Assembly (NCBI RefSeq): GCF_036964665.1
Contig: NZ_JBAMDA010000001.1
Coordinates: forward strand, 2,084,001-2,148,000
DNA: 64,000 bases
Source of the DNA: Nitrobacter sp. NHB1
Lineage (GTDB): Bacteria > Pseudomonadota > Alphaproteobacteria > Rhizobiales > Xanthobacteraceae
Reading direction: 5' to 3'
This document shows, in pieces, positions 16,507-25,610 of the stretch. The notes beneath the pieces are model-generated. The model was given only the letters and a program-made list of their open reading frames with translations. It ran no database searches and had not been told where the DNA came from. Within the stretch, counting starts at the first letter, position 1; the number at the start of each line of letters is the position of its first letter. A program made the translations under genes and the position numbers.

Positions 16507-17640
16507 ATGTCCGAAACAGCCTCAACGGCGCTCATCGTGGAACTGGAAAGCGCGGTGAAGGGCGGCTCACCCGAGCGCCGGCTCCAGATGCTTCGCCAGG
16601 TTACCGACCTGTTCCTGTCCGACGCCGACCGGCTGAACGAAAACCAGATCAGCGTCTTCGATGACGTCCTCGTCCGGCTCACGGAGCAGATGGAGGCGCG
16701 CGCGCTGGAGCAACTCAGCACCACGCTTTCGGGCTCAAGTCTTGCTCCGAAGGAGACCGTCCGGCAGCTTGCGTATCATCAGGAAGTGTCCGTTGCGGCG
16801 CCGGTTCTGTCAAAGTCCGCCAGACTGTCCGAGGGCGACCTGATCGCGATCGCGAATCTGCGCGGACCGCAGCACCTGCTGGCGATTTCAAACCGGAACG
16901 CCTTAAGCGAGGGCGTGACCGACGTGCTGCTCAAGCGCGGCGACTCGCAGGTCTCCCACGCGCTGGCCAGGAATATGGGTGCCTGCTTTTCCGAATTCGG
17001 CTACGCCACCCTGGTCGAAAGCTCCGCAAAAGACGACGCGCTCGCCGAGAAGCTCGGACTGCGGATAGACCTTCCGATCAGGGTACTGCGCGAGCTTCTG
17101 TCCAGAGCCGGCGCGGCGGTTCGCAACCGCCTGCTCAAGGCCGCGCCGCCGGAGATGCGAGCGAAGATTCAGGAGGCGATCCGCTCGATCGTGGAACAGA
17201 TTGCTTCCCCGGCTCTCGCGCCGACCGATTACACGGAATCGGAGGCGATGGTGTTTGCCCTGAACCGCGCGGGAAAGCTGGGCGATCAGACCATCAACCG
17301 CTTTGCGACCCAGGGCGAGTATACGCACATCATTGCCGCGCTCTCGCTGTTGACCTCGGTGAAAATCGAAGCGATCGAGCCGCTGATCGCCAATCCCCGC
17401 CCCGACGGATTGATCGTCGCCTGCAAGGCCTCCCGGCTGGACTGGTCGACGGCCAACATGATCCTGCGCAATCGCCCGCATTGCCGTCCCCTCACCAGGC
17501 AGGAACTCGAAGCTGGCCGGGAGGTGTTCGACGCACTCTCGCTGTCATCAGCGCAACGCACGATCCGGTTCTGGTCCGCGCGCGGCTCGGCGAGAAAAGC
17601 CGACGCTCCGGATACGGCAGTCGCCATTTCGGATATCTGA
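16507..17640 (+). CDS. DUF2336 domain-containing protein
   Basis: 377 residues, soluble and mainly helical, with the DUF2336 pattern: an N-terminal helical repeat (RLQMLRQVTDLFL...), DLIAIANLRGPQHLLAIS, the VLLKRGDSQVSHALARN motif and the LSRAGAAVRNRLL segment. The fold resembles HEAT-type repeats and its biochemical role is not established. It is followed after 3 nt by a PilZ gene, so the two form an operon and may act together in a cyclic-di-GMP response. The ATG has only a weak GGAA site. Confidence 0.85.
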   Translation: MSETASTALIVELESAVKGGSPERRLQMLRQVTDLFLSDADRLNENQISVFDDVLVRLTEQMEARALEQLSTTLSGSSLAPKETVRQLAYHQEVSVAAPVLSKSARLSEGDLIAIANLRGPQHLLAISNRNALSEGVTDVLLKRGDSQVSHALARNMGACFSEFGYATLVESSAKDDALAEKLGLRIDLPIRVLRELLSRAGAAVRNRLLKAAPPEMRAKIQEAIRSIVEQIASPALAPTDYTESEAMVFALNRAGKLGDQTINRFATQGEYTHIIAALSLLTSVKIEAIEPLIANPRPDGLIVACKASRLDWSTANMILRNRPHCRPLTRQELEAGREVFDALSLSSAQRTIRFWSARGSARKADAPDTAVAISDI

Positions 17641-17643
17641 GCC

Positions 17644-17961
17644 ATGGGCTGGGGCAACCGAAAAGCGGATCGGGTGACGTTTGCCACCGGCTACTCCGTC
17701 CTGATGATGGGAATCGACGGAACATGGCAACGGCCCTGCACCCTGCTGGACATCTCGGACAGCGGCGCGCTGCTTCAGGTGAAGGATTCGATCGAAGGAC
17801 TGAACCTCAAGGAATTCTTCCTGCTGCTATCCTCGACCGGCCTCGCTTTTCGTCGTTGCGAGCTCGTCCGTGTCAATGGCGACGAGATCGGCGTCAAATT
17901 CGTTGAGGACAAGGTTCCCGGCAAGAAGAAAAGCCGCGCGCTCGCCAGATCCGATTCGTGA
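17644..17961 (+). CDS. PilZ domain protein (cyclic-di-GMP receptor candidate)
   Basis: 105 residues, a single PilZ domain. Both ligand motifs are present: R6-x3-R10 in the N-terminal loop and DISDSG (D/N-x-S-x-x-G) about 30 residues later. It should therefore bind cyclic-di-GMP. It lies 3 nt after the DUF2336 gene and is presumably its partner. Together with the H-NOX/GGDEF-EAL pair 8 kb away, the window contains both a maker/breaker and a reader of the messenger. Confidence 0.9.
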   Translation: MGWGNRKADRVTFATGYSVLMMGIDGTWQRPCTLLDISDSGALLQVKDSIEGLNLKEFFLLLSSTGLAFRRCELVRVNGDEIGVKFVEDKVPGKKKSRALARSDS

Positions 17962-17978
17962 TGAGGTCGTGCCCCGCG

Positions 17979-18034
17979 ATGCGACCACTCAATAGCCCGT
18001 TCTGATTCCATTAGAACAGCAAGCGCTCTAGAAC
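17979..18034. repeat. CTAGAGC palindromic repeat, copy 2
   Basis: Contains gcgaccactcaatag, cccgttctgattccattagaac and the edge gcgctctagaac. It shares gcgaccactcaa and ttctgattccat with the copy at 36011-36113. It sits between the convergent PilZ and CNNM/CBS genes. The CTA at 18028-18030 in its right edge is the stop codon of the CNNM/CBS gene. Confidence 0.8.
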
Positions 18035-19380
18035 GCCGTTCCGGCCCGCCTCGGCCTGTTCTCCATCGCCTCCGCTTCGCGTGGCACCGGCTGAATGCGC
18101 AGCGCGGTGATGCGGTTGCGCTCGCGCCGCAAAACCCTGAAGCGAAAACCGTGAAACGTAAAATTCTGACCGCGCTCGGGGATCGAGCGTGCCTCGTGAA
18201 TCACGAGGCCCGCGATCGTGGTCGCCTCCTCGTCGGGAAGATGCCAGTCCATGGCGCGGTTGAGATCGCGGATCGGCACCGAGCCGTCCACCACCACCGA
18301 TCCGTCGGCCTGCTGCCGAACACCGGCCACCACCACGTCGTGCTCGTCGGAGATGTCGCCGACGATCTCCTCCAGAACGTCTTCAAGCGTCACCATGCCC
18401 TCGACCTCGCCGTATTCGTCGACCACCAGCGCGAAGTGGGTCTTGCGGCGGCGAAACGCCTTGAGCTGATCGGAGACCGGGCGCATTTCCGGCACGAACC
18501 ACGGTGGCAACGCGATCGCGCTGACGTCGATGCTCGCTATATCGCCTTTGGAGGCGTCGATCGCCCGCAACAGATCCTTGGCATGGAGCACGCCGACGAT
18601 GTTTTCCGGCTTGTCGCGCCAGAGTGGAACGCGGGTGTATTCGCTGGCAAGCACCTCGCGCACCAGCTCCTCCGGCGGCAGGTCGGCATTGACCGTCACC
18701 ATCGCCGTGCGGTGAACCATCACGTCCGACACCGCGAGATCGCCGAAGCGGAACACATTCTGGATGTATTCGGCCTCGCCGCTTTCGATTCCGCCGTACT
18801 CGGCGGATTCGCCGACCAGTCCTTCGATCTCCGCGCCGCTCAACACCTCATGCTGCGAGACTTCCTTGACGCGAAGCGCGCGCAGGATGGCGCGCGAGGC
18901 CGAATTGAGCAGCCAGTTCAGCGGATAGAACACGACATAGGACGCGTGGAGCGGATAGGCGATCCACTGCGACACCGGCTCCGGCTGGCGGATCGCCAGC
19001 GTCTTCGGTACCTGCTCGCCGATCACGATGTGCAGCGACGAGAACACAAGAAATCCCGTAAGGAACGAGATCAAATGCAGCGCTGATTGCGGCATACCGA
19101 GCGGCCGCAGCAGGGGATCGAGCAGCGCCGCCACCACCGGCTCGCCGACCCAGCCGAGGCCGAGCGAGGCCATGGTGATGCCGAGCTGGCAGCAGGCGAG
19201 ATAGGCCTCGATGTTGCCCATGATGTCGCGCACCAGCCGCGCGCCGAACGCGCCACGCTCGACCATGGCCTTGACGCGAAAACCACGGCTCTTCACCAGC
19301 GCGAATTCGGAAGCAACGAAAAACGCATTGGCGGCAAGCAGCAGCACCGCGAGCAGTATCTGGAAGAGCGTCGAACTCAT
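18028..19380 (-). CDS. CNNM/CBS-pair transporter-associated protein (hemolysin/CorC family)
   Basis: 450 residues. The N-terminal DUF21/CNNM domain has four hydrophobic segments (about 1-190, starting LFQILLAVLLLAANAFFVASEFALVK). A CBS pair follows (about 210-330, including MVTVNADLPPEE and FALVVDEYGEVEGMVTLEDVLEEIVGDI), then a C-terminal CorC/HlyC domain. Family members are implicated in Mg2+/Co2+ efflux or membrane integrity; the hemolysin label is historical. The stop codon lies in a palindromic repeat. It sits 49 bp downstream of aroB on the same strand. Confidence 0.9.
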   Translation of the reverse strand: MSSTLFQILLAVLLLAANAFFVASEFALVKSRGFRVKAMVERGAFGARLVRDIMGNIEAYLACCQLGITMASLGLGWVGEPVVAALLDPLLRPLGMPQSALHLISFLTGFLVFSSLHIVIGEQVPKTLAIRQPEPVSQWIAYPLHASYVVFYPLNWLLNSASRAILRALRVKEVSQHEVLSGAEIEGLVGESAEYGGIESGEAEYIQNVFRFGDLAVSDVMVHRTAMVTVNADLPPEELVREVLASEYTRVPLWRDKPENIVGVLHAKDLLRAIDASKGDIASIDVSAIALPPWFVPEMRPVSDQLKAFRRRKTHFALVVDEYGEVEGMVTLEDVLEEIVGDISDEHDVVVAGVRQQADGSVVVDGSVPIRDLNRAMDWHLPDEEATTIAGLVIHEARSIPERGQNFTFHGFRFRVLRRERNRITALRIQPVPREAEAMENRPRRAGTAF

Positions 19381-19403
19381 TGCGGTCCCATGACCATGTC
19401 AAA

Positions 19404-19434
19404 CTAGAGCATGACCCCGAAAGCGGAAACTAGA
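19404..19434. repeat. CTAGAGC repeat, short copy 3
   Basis: ctagagcatgaccccgaaag followed by cggaaactaga. It is a short form of the family, lying between aroB and the CNNM/CBS gene. The CTA at 19430-19432 in its right edge is the aroB stop codon. Confidence 0.65.
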
Positions 19435-20581
19435 CCGGCGCGCCGGCGAGCTTGCGGGCCAGAAAATCGCGAACCGTGGCCGGCTCCACGTCGGTGGAGA
19501 CCACCGCCTGACCTATCGCCTTCAGCAGGATGAAGGTCAGCCGGCCGCGCTTCACCTTCTTGTCCTGCGCCATCAGCGCCATCAGCCCGTCCGCGTCGGC
19601 CAGGCCTTCCTGCTTGAAGCCGGCGATGTCCTGCAGGCGCGTCGGCAGACCCGCCGCCGCCAGATGCCTTCGGATACGGGCCACGTCGGCCTCCGCGATC
19701 ATGCCGAGTTGCGCCGAAAGCTCGGCGGCCAGCACCATGCCGATCGACACGCCCTCGCCGTGATAGAGGCGGTCGGAAAACCCGGTCGCGGTTTCCAGCG
19801 CGTGGCCAAAGGTATGGCCGAGATTGAGCAGCGCGCGCTCGCCGGTCTCGCGTTCGTCGCGGGCGACGATGGCGGCCTTGGCGCGGCAACTGGCGGCGAC
19901 CGCGTGCTCGCGCGCCGCGCTGCCCTTGACGATGTCCGCATGGTTGGTTTCCAGCCACGCGAAGAACGCCTCGTCGCCGAGCAAGCCGTATTTGGCGACC
20001 TCGGCATAGCCGGCGCGGAACTGGCGCGACGACAGCGTATCCAGAACCGCGGTGTCCGCGACCACCAGGATCGGCTGATGAAAGGCGCCGACCAGGTTCT
20101 TGCCCTGCGGCGAATTGATGCCGGTCTTGCCGCCCACCGACGAATCCACCTGCGCCAGCAGCGAGGTCGGCACCTGCACGAAATCCACGCCGCGGCGGAC
20201 GATCGCGGCGGCAAAGCCCGCGAGGTCGCCGACCACGCCGCCGCCGAGCGCGACGACGAGATCGTTGCGCTCGATCCTGGCCTTGATCAGTTCCTCACAG
20301 ACAAACTCGATGCCCTCGTAGCTCTTCGAGACCTCCCCTTCGTCGACGACGATCCGCGAGGTTGCGATGCCGGCACCGAGCAGCGACGCCTCCGTCGCGC
20401 GCAGCCAATGGGTCGCAACATATTCGTCGGTGACAACAGCCACGCGCGCGCCGGGACGCAGCGCGGCGATCCGCTCGCCAAGCGACGGCAGGATGCCCCG
20501 GCCAATGACGATGTCGTAGGAACGGTCGCCGAGCGCGACATCGACCGTGACCGGGTCGGAATTTTTCAACGGAGCGCTCAT
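19430..20581 (-). CDS. aroB: 3-dehydroquinate synthase
   Basis: 383 residues, with the NAD-binding and metal-binding signatures of AroB: GGGVVGDLAGF, GGKTGINSPQGKNLVGAFHQP and the metal-ligand segment LNLGHTFGHALE, plus the downstream HGEGVSIGM. It converts DAHP to 3-dehydroquinate in the shikimate pathway. Its ATG overlaps the aroK stop by 4 nt (ATGA), so the two are translationally coupled. The stop codon lies in a palindromic repeat. Confidence 0.97.
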   Translation of the reverse strand: MSAPLKNSDPVTVDVALGDRSYDIVIGRGILPSLGERIAALRPGARVAVVTDEYVATHWLRATEASLLGAGIATSRIVVDEGEVSKSYEGIEFVCEELIKARIERNDLVVALGGGVVGDLAGFAAAIVRRGVDFVQVPTSLLAQVDSSVGGKTGINSPQGKNLVGAFHQPILVVADTAVLDTLSSRQFRAGYAEVAKYGLLGDEAFFAWLETNHADIVKGSAAREHAVAASCRAKAAIVARDERETGERALLNLGHTFGHALETATGFSDRLYHGEGVSIGMVLAAELSAQLGMIAEADVARIRRHLAAAGLPTRLQDIAGFKQEGLADADGLMALMAQDKKVKRGRLTFILLKAIGQAVVSTDVEPATVRDFLARKLAGAPV

Positions 20582-21252
20582 CGCGTGGTGCCCAATCCTT
20601 TAGTGTCAAATCCCTCGTCAGGTCGTTCGTCGCGAGCCTCCGGCGGTTTCAACTCCGTCGTTCCGCCGCGACAAAGCCTGCGGTGAAGCAGGCCGATGCA
20701 TTCATCGACGATTCGTTCATACGGCACGTCGCACGAGACAACCATGATATCCGCCAGTTGGTAGACGGGCTCGCGCTCGGCGATAAGACGCCCGATCGTC
20801 GCGGCGGGATCAGCCGTTTGCAGCAGCGGCCGATCGGCGCGGCGCCTGACCCGACGCAGGATCACCTCGGCGTCCGCCTTGAGCCAGATCGAGATCGCCC
20901 GCTCAGCGATGCGCGCGCGGGTCTCCTCGCGCAGCACGGCGCCGCCGCCGGTGGCGAGCACCATCGGACCATTGCCCAAGAGCCGCGCGATCACCCGCGC
21001 TTCGCCATCGCGGAAATGCGGCTCGCCGTGGGTTTCGAAAATTTCGGGAATCGACATTCCGGCAGCGCGTTCGATCTCGGCATCGGCGTCGACGAACCGC
21101 ATCGCGAGGCGCGCCCCCAGACGCCGTCCGATTGTGGACTTTCCGGCCCCCATCATGCCGACGAGCACCAGCGAACGCCCGCCGAGCGCCGCGACGATTG
21201 CGGTCTCCGGCAATGTGCCCGCACTGGCCGGTGAAACGGTCTCTGACGTCAA
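20578..21252 (-). CDS. aroK: Shikimate kinase
   Basis: 224 residues. It has the P-loop GMMGAGKST, the shikimate-binding DADAEIERAAGMSI and ATGGGAVL motifs, and the lid arginines in RRRADRPLL. It phosphorylates shikimate to shikimate-3-phosphate. The frame starts with TTG and no better ATG precedes the family start. It has an approximately 25-residue polar C-terminal extension. It is coupled to aroB by a 4-nt overlap. Confidence 0.96.
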   Translation of the reverse strand: MTSETVSPASAGTLPETAIVAALGGRSLVLVGMMGAGKSTIGRRLGARLAMRFVDADAEIERAAGMSIPEIFETHGEPHFRDGEARVIARLLGNGPMVLATGGGAVLREETRARIAERAISIWLKADAEVILRRVRRRADRPLLQTADPAATIGRLIAEREPVYQLADIMVVSCDVPYERIVDECIGLLHRRLCRGGTTELKPPEARDERPDEGFDTKGLGTTR

Positions 21253-21401
21253 AAGACACCTGTCGGAATGCGGTTGGCCCTTCCCGCCAGCTATACTACT
21301 CCCGTCGAGGGGGTTGCCAGAGACTCTTGCACCTGGCCTGCGAACATGTTGGTACTCGAAGCATTCGCCCCAAAGGTTAATATCGTGCCCCGGGACCGCA
21401 A

Positions 21402-21548
21402 ATGCCTAGCCTTCTCCGCTTTCTGACTGTCGTCGCGGTGCTCGGCGCGATCGGCTACGGCGTGATTTTCGCGCTGGCGAATTTCGTCAACCCGACGCCG
21501 CGGGAAATGACGGTAACCGTCCACCCGGACAAATTTCTCAAGAAGTGA
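21402..21548 (+). CDS. 48-residue single-pass membrane protein
   Basis: Short frame beginning MPSLLRFLTVVAVLGAIGYG. One hydrophobic segment spans about residues 4-27, followed by a polar tail ending DKFLKK. Start and stop are clean, codon use is like the neighbours, and it is divergent from aroK and upstream of xerD. I recall similar tiny proteins annotated at this place in Bradyrhizobium genomes (sometimes mislabelled histidine kinase), but could not check. Function unknown. Confidence 0.75.
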   Translation: MPSLLRFLTVVAVLGAIGYGVIFALANFVNPTPREMTVTVHPDKFLKK

Positions 21549-21558
21549 ACTCCTGGTT

Positions 21559-21704
21559 CGTCATTCCGGGACGCGCGTCTTCGCGCGGGCCGAAATCCAT
21601 AATCCCTGTCTATCGATATGCATTGATGCAGGGGTTATGGATTCCGGGCGCGCTCGCAAGCGGCTCGCGCCCACAGATGCGCCATTGCGCATCGGGAATG
21701 ACGA
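21559..21704. repeat. Long composite palindrome between the small membrane gene and xerD
   Basis: The outer arms cgtcattccggg and gggaatgacg are nested around ccataatccctg / caggggttatgg, with further short hairpins (cgcgcgtcttcgcgcg). About 146 bp, entirely non-coding, of the same general style as the other palindromic repeats in the window but a different sequence family. Confidence 0.75.
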
Positions 21705-21756
21705 CTTGCGCTCATGATTAACCCGCTGGAACGGAAATCCAGCTTAACATCGCGGC

Positions 21757-22716
21757 ATGAGCACTCGACCTTCATCCGACGCGAAGCTGATTAATCTGTT
21801 CCTCGACATGCTGGCGGCCGAGCAGGGCGCCGGCGACAACACGCTCGACGCCTACCGTCGCGACCTTGAGGACCTTTCGGCTTTCCTCACACGCGCGGGC
21901 CGGAATTTCGTCACCGCCTGCACCCAGACGCTGCGGGACTATCTCGGCGATCTCGACATCAGGGGCTTCAAGTCATCGAGCGTCGCTCGCCGTCTGTCGG
22001 CAATGCGCCACCTGTTTCGCTTCCTGCTGAGCGAACGCGTCAGAAACGACGATCCCGCGGCCATCCTGTCGGGTCCGAAACGCGGACGGAGCCTGCCGAA
22101 AGTGCTGTCGATACCGGACGTCGATCGCCTGCTGGCGCGCGCGAAGGCCGCGATCGATACGCCGGACGCCTCACCCGCCCGGCGATTGCGCGCCGCGCGA
22201 CTGTATTGCCTGCTTGAAGTGCTCTACGCCACCGGCCTGCGCGTATCTGAACTGGTCTCGCTGCCGCTGTCGGCCGCGCGGCGCGATACACGCATGATCG
22301 TGGTACGCGGCAAGGGCAACAAGGAGCGGCTGGTGCCGCTGAACGATGCGTCGCGGCAGGCGATGGCCGATTATCTCGCCGCGATGGACCATCAGCGCGG
22401 TGCGGACACGGCCGCCGCAGCGCGGCCGAAGTGGCTGTTTCCGTCGTTCGGCGAAAGCGGCCACCTGACGCGCCAGCACTTTGCGCGCGAGCTGAAAGAG
22501 CTGGCGGCGGCGGCCGGGCTCGCGCCCCGGCTGGTCTCGCCGCACGTGCTGCGTCATGCCTTCGCAAGCCACCTGCTGCATAACGGCGCGGACCTGCGAA
22601 TTGTGCAGACGCTGCTCGGCCACACCGACATCTCGACCACGCAAATCTACACGCACGTCGTGGAAGAGCGGCTGAAAAGCCTGGTGCGCGACCTGCACCC
22701 GCTAGCGGAGGCCTGA
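21757..22716 (+). CDS. xerD: Site-specific tyrosine recombinase XerD
   Basis: 319 residues. The N-terminal SAM-like core-binding domain (about 10-95) is followed by a catalytic domain with the full set Arg162, Lys186, His263, Arg266, His289 and nucleophile Tyr298. It resolves chromosome dimers at dif together with XerC. The position next to aroK and accA suits XerD rather than a phage integrase, and no attachment site or mobile genes are nearby. A short coupled reading frame follows its stop. Confidence 0.94.
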   Translation: MSTRPSSDAKLINLFLDMLAAEQGAGDNTLDAYRRDLEDLSAFLTRAGRNFVTACTQTLRDYLGDLDIRGFKSSSVARRLSAMRHLFRFLLSERVRNDDPAAILSGPKRGRSLPKVLSIPDVDRLLARAKAAIDTPDASPARRLRAARLYCLLEVLYATGLRVSELVSLPLSAARRDTRMIVVRGKGNKERLVPLNDASRQAMADYLAAMDHQRGADTAAAARPKWLFPSFGESGHLTRQHFARELKELAAAAGLAPRLVSPHVLRHAFASHLLHNGADLRIVQTLLGHTDISTTQIYTHVVEERLKSLVRDLHPLAEA

Positions 22717-22850
22717 TGACGCCGTCACAGCAGGCCCAATTCTTCTTCCAGTGGCTTCGGGCCGCCTTGACACCGGCGCGATCAGCCGCGAAAGAGCGCT
22801 GCGCCGTCCCGCCCGCGACCGACCCTAGTGCCCGCCGCCAGATCTCCTAA
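22716..22850 (+). CDS. Possible 44-codon frame coupled to xerD
   Basis: The ATG overlaps the xerD stop (TGATG) and the frame runs 44 codons, MTPSQQAQFFFQWLRAALTP and onward, ending RRQIS. No similarity is recognised. The only support is the coupling geometry; composition is ordinary and it may be chance. Listed with low confidence. Confidence 0.2.
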   Translation: MTPSQQAQFFFQWLRAALTPARSAAKERCAVPPATDPSARRQIS

Positions 22851-22927
22851 ACACTTGAATTAAAGGTTTTTTTCCGTCCTCACCGATAGATTTCGCCCCC
22901 GAGCGTCTTCGCCCCTATATTGCTGGA

Positions 22928-23890
22928 ATGCCGGACCCCATGCGCAGTTACCTCGATTTTGAAAAACCCGTCGCCGAACTCGATTCCAAGATCGACGAAC
23001 TCCGTGCGCTCGCCGCCTCCGGCAGCGACATCGGCGAGGAGATTTCGAGCATCGGGGACAAGGCCGCGCAAGCACTGAAGGACCTCTATGCCAATCTGAC
23101 GCCCTGGCAGAAAACCCAGGTAGCGCGGCACCCGCAGCGACCGCACTTCTCCGATTTCATCAAGGGGCTGATTACCGAGTTCACGCCGCTGGCGGGCGAC
23201 CGCAAGTTCGGTGAGGACGAGGCGCTGATCGGTGGCTTCGGCCGCTTCCGCGGCGAAAGCATCTGCGTCATCGGCCAGGAAAAAGGCGCAACCACCGAGA
23301 GCCGGCTGAAGCACAATTTCGGGATGGCGCGACCGGAAGGTTACCGCAAGGCGGTCCGGCTGATGGAAATGGCCGATCGTTTCGACATTCCCGTGCTGTC
23401 GCTGATCGATTCCGCCGGAGCCTATCCCGGTATCGGCGCCGAAGAGCGTGGTCAGGCCGAGGCGATCGCTCGCTCGACCGATACTTGCCTGTCGCTCGGC
23501 GTCGCCAATGTCGCCGTCATCATCGGCGAGGGCGGCTCCGGCGGCGCGATCGCGATCGCGACCGCCAACCGCGTGCTGATGCTGGAACATGCGATCTATA
23601 GCGTGATCTCGCCGGAAGCGGCGTCGTCGATTCTCTGGCGGGACAGCAGCAAGGCGCAGGAAGCCGCGACCAACATGAAAATCACCGCGCAGGACCTGCT
23701 GCGGTTCGGCGTGATCGACGCCATCCTCAAGGAGCCGCCGGGGGGCGCCCATCGCGACCCGGCAGCGACCGTCGCGCTCACTGGCGGCGCCATCGCCGAG
23801 GCCTTCAACGACCTGCGCAATCTCGACCGCGACACGCTTCGCAAGCAGCGCCGCCAGAAATTCCTCGACATCGGGCGCAAACTGGGCTGA
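22928..23890 (+). CDS. accA: Acetyl-CoA carboxylase carboxyltransferase subunit alpha
   Basis: 320 residues, starting MPDPMRSYLDFEKPVAELD. The N-terminal helical region is followed by the carboxyltransferase core with DRKFGEDEALIGGFGRF, the NFGMARPEGYRKA block and EGGSGGAIAIA. With AccD it transfers the carboxyl group from carboxybiotin to acetyl-CoA in fatty acid synthesis. Length and sequence are normal for the family. It stands alone, as accA usually does in alphaproteobacteria. Confidence 0.97.
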   Translation: MPDPMRSYLDFEKPVAELDSKIDELRALAASGSDIGEEISSIGDKAAQALKDLYANLTPWQKTQVARHPQRPHFSDFIKGLITEFTPLAGDRKFGEDEALIGGFGRFRGESICVIGQEKGATTESRLKHNFGMARPEGYRKAVRLMEMADRFDIPVLSLIDSAGAYPGIGAEERGQAEAIARSTDTCLSLGVANVAVIIGEGGSGGAIAIATANRVLMLEHAIYSVISPEAASSILWRDSSKAQEAATNMKITAQDLLRFGVIDAILKEPPGGAHRDPAATVALTGGAIAEAFNDLRNLDRDTLRKQRRQKFLDIGRKLG

Positions 23891-24091
23891 GACGCGCCGC
23901 ATTTTTTCGGCGTCGCCGCAAAACAAGGCTTTTTCCGGGCTCCGGCCGACCCGCCCTAATTCAGCCCCGCGCGGACTATTTAACCTCCGTTCACCATCTC
24001 CGCCATGGACCCTGTCGTCCCGGCAGACCCGGCTTGCGGGGCCGCAGGCTTGAGGATAATATTTGATTCAATGGCTTGGGGCACGGACGCC

Positions 24092-25600
24092 ATGGATTTG
24101 GGGTACAGGTTTGCCCGTTGCTTGCGGAGCGTTGCTTTGACCCGGCGCATGATCGTTCGCGCGGTCATGGCGTCGGCTGTGCTGGCGTGCGGCGCGCTTC
24201 TTGCCGGCTGCAACGGCAACGACGCTTCACTCGAGAGCAATGCCAAGGCCAACCAGCCCGTCCCGCCAAAGCTCGTCGCCGCCATGACCGCAAAGGACAT
24301 GGAGCTGCAGTCGCCGATCCTGATCCGCCTGTTCAAGCAGGAAGCCGAGCTCGAGGTCTGGAAGCAGAACCGATCCGGCAAGTTCGCCTTGCTCAAGACC
24401 TACCCGATCTGCCGCTGGTCCGGCGATCTCGGCCCGAAGATGCGCGAGGGTGATCGCCAGGCGCCGGAAGGATTCTACAGCATCACGCCAGCGCAAATGA
24501 ATCCGCGCTCCGCCTACTATCTCTCGTTCAATACCGGCTATCCCAACGCCTTCGACAAGTCGCTGGGACGCACCGGTTCCGAGCTGATGGTGCACGGCGA
24601 CTGCTCCTCGCGCGGCTGCTATGCCATGACCGACGAGCAGATTGCGGAAATCTATGCGCTCGGCCGCGAGTCGTTCTTCGGCGGCCAGCACGCCTTCCAG
24701 TTTCAGGCCTATCCGTTCCACATGACGCCGGTGAATCTTGCGAAGCATCGCAACAATCCGAACATGCCGTTCTGGAAGATGATCAAGGAAGGCAACGATC
24801 ACTTCGAGGTCACGCATCAGGCGCCGAAGGTCGAGTTCTGCGAGCACAAATACGTATTCGATCCGGCACCGCCGCCCGGCTCCACCAGGCCGTTGGAGTT
24901 CAATGCCTCGGCGGCGTGCCCGGCCTATGTGGTCCCCGACGACATCGCGAGCGCGGTGCGCGCGAAGCAACAACGGGACAACGCCGAGCTCGCCAGGCTG
25001 ATCTCGAAGGGAACGCCGGTGGCCAGGCTCAACACCGGCATCGACGGCGGCATGAACCGCGTGTTCGCCGCCAAGCTTCCGGAGGGTCAGACGGGATTGT
25101 CGGATCCGGTCGAACCCGGTCTGAAAAACATGGCCTTCTCGCCGGCGCCAGGCACCATTCCGCCGACCGTCAATCCGCCGCGCACTTCGGCAACGGCAAC
25201 GGTCGCGACCTCATTCGAACCGGAGGCCGACGTGACGAGGCCGGCGTCATCGCTGCTCGCTCCCTCCCCGCCAAACAACGTCTTCACCAACCTCGCCCGC
25301 AAGATCGGTTTCGGAGTCGCCGACACCACCGCCACCACCAGACAGCCTGCTCCGGCCAAGACGAAGATGGCCGCTCCGGCGCGCAGCGCTTCGCATCGCC
25401 GGGCCGTTGCGGCGAAGCACGCAACGCCCAGGAAGACGACCGAAACGGCGGCTGGCAAGGCAGCCAAGCCCGAGCACGTCGCGACCGCGCGGCCGCCGTC
25501 CAGGCCAACAATCGCCGCGGATGCGCCGACCTCCAATCCGGGTACGGCGCCGGTGGCGTCAACGGGTTCGTTCGACAGCCGCTTCTCGGCATTCCGGTAA
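24092..25600 (+). CDS. YafK-type L,D-transpeptidase family lipoprotein
   Basis: About 502 residues. The N-terminal signal has a lipobox (LLAGC), so it is a probable lipoprotein. The catalytic YkuD/YafK-like motif MVHGDCSSRGCYAM contains the expected His, Ser, Gly and Cys. Such enzymes cross-link or trim peptidoglycan or attach proteins to it. The C-terminal 130 residues are Ala/Pro/Lys/Thr-rich and probably a flexible, wall-associated tail. Several ATGs (24005, 24071, 24092, 24149) are in frame and the true start is uncertain; the one used keeps a basic n-region before the hydrophobic segment. Confidence 0.85.
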   Translation: MDLGYRFARCLRSVALTRRMIVRAVMASAVLACGALLAGCNGNDASLESNAKANQPVPPKLVAAMTAKDMELQSPILIRLFKQEAELEVWKQNRSGKFALLKTYPICRWSGDLGPKMREGDRQAPEGFYSITPAQMNPRSAYYLSFNTGYPNAFDKSLGRTGSELMVHGDCSSRGCYAMTDEQIAEIYALGRESFFGGQHAFQFQAYPFHMTPVNLAKHRNNPNMPFWKMIKEGNDHFEVTHQAPKVEFCEHKYVFDPAPPPGSTRPLEFNASAACPAYVVPDDIASAVRAKQQRDNAELARLISKGTPVARLNTGIDGGMNRVFAAKLPEGQTGLSDPVEPGLKNMAFSPAPGTIPPTVNPPRTSATATVATSFEPEADVTRPASSLLAPSPPNNVFTNLARKIGFGVADTTATTRQPAPAKTKMAAPARSASHRRAVAAKHATPRKTTETAAGKAAKPEHVATARPPSRPTIAADAPTSNPGTAPVASTGSFDSRFSAFR

Positions 25601-25610
25601 CCAATGCGGT

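Noticed and set aside
21757-22716. Tyrosine recombinase as sign of a genomic island
   Set aside because: The sequence is a housekeeping XerD and the neighbours (aroK, accA) are core genes; no attachment sites, tRNA or mobility genes are present.
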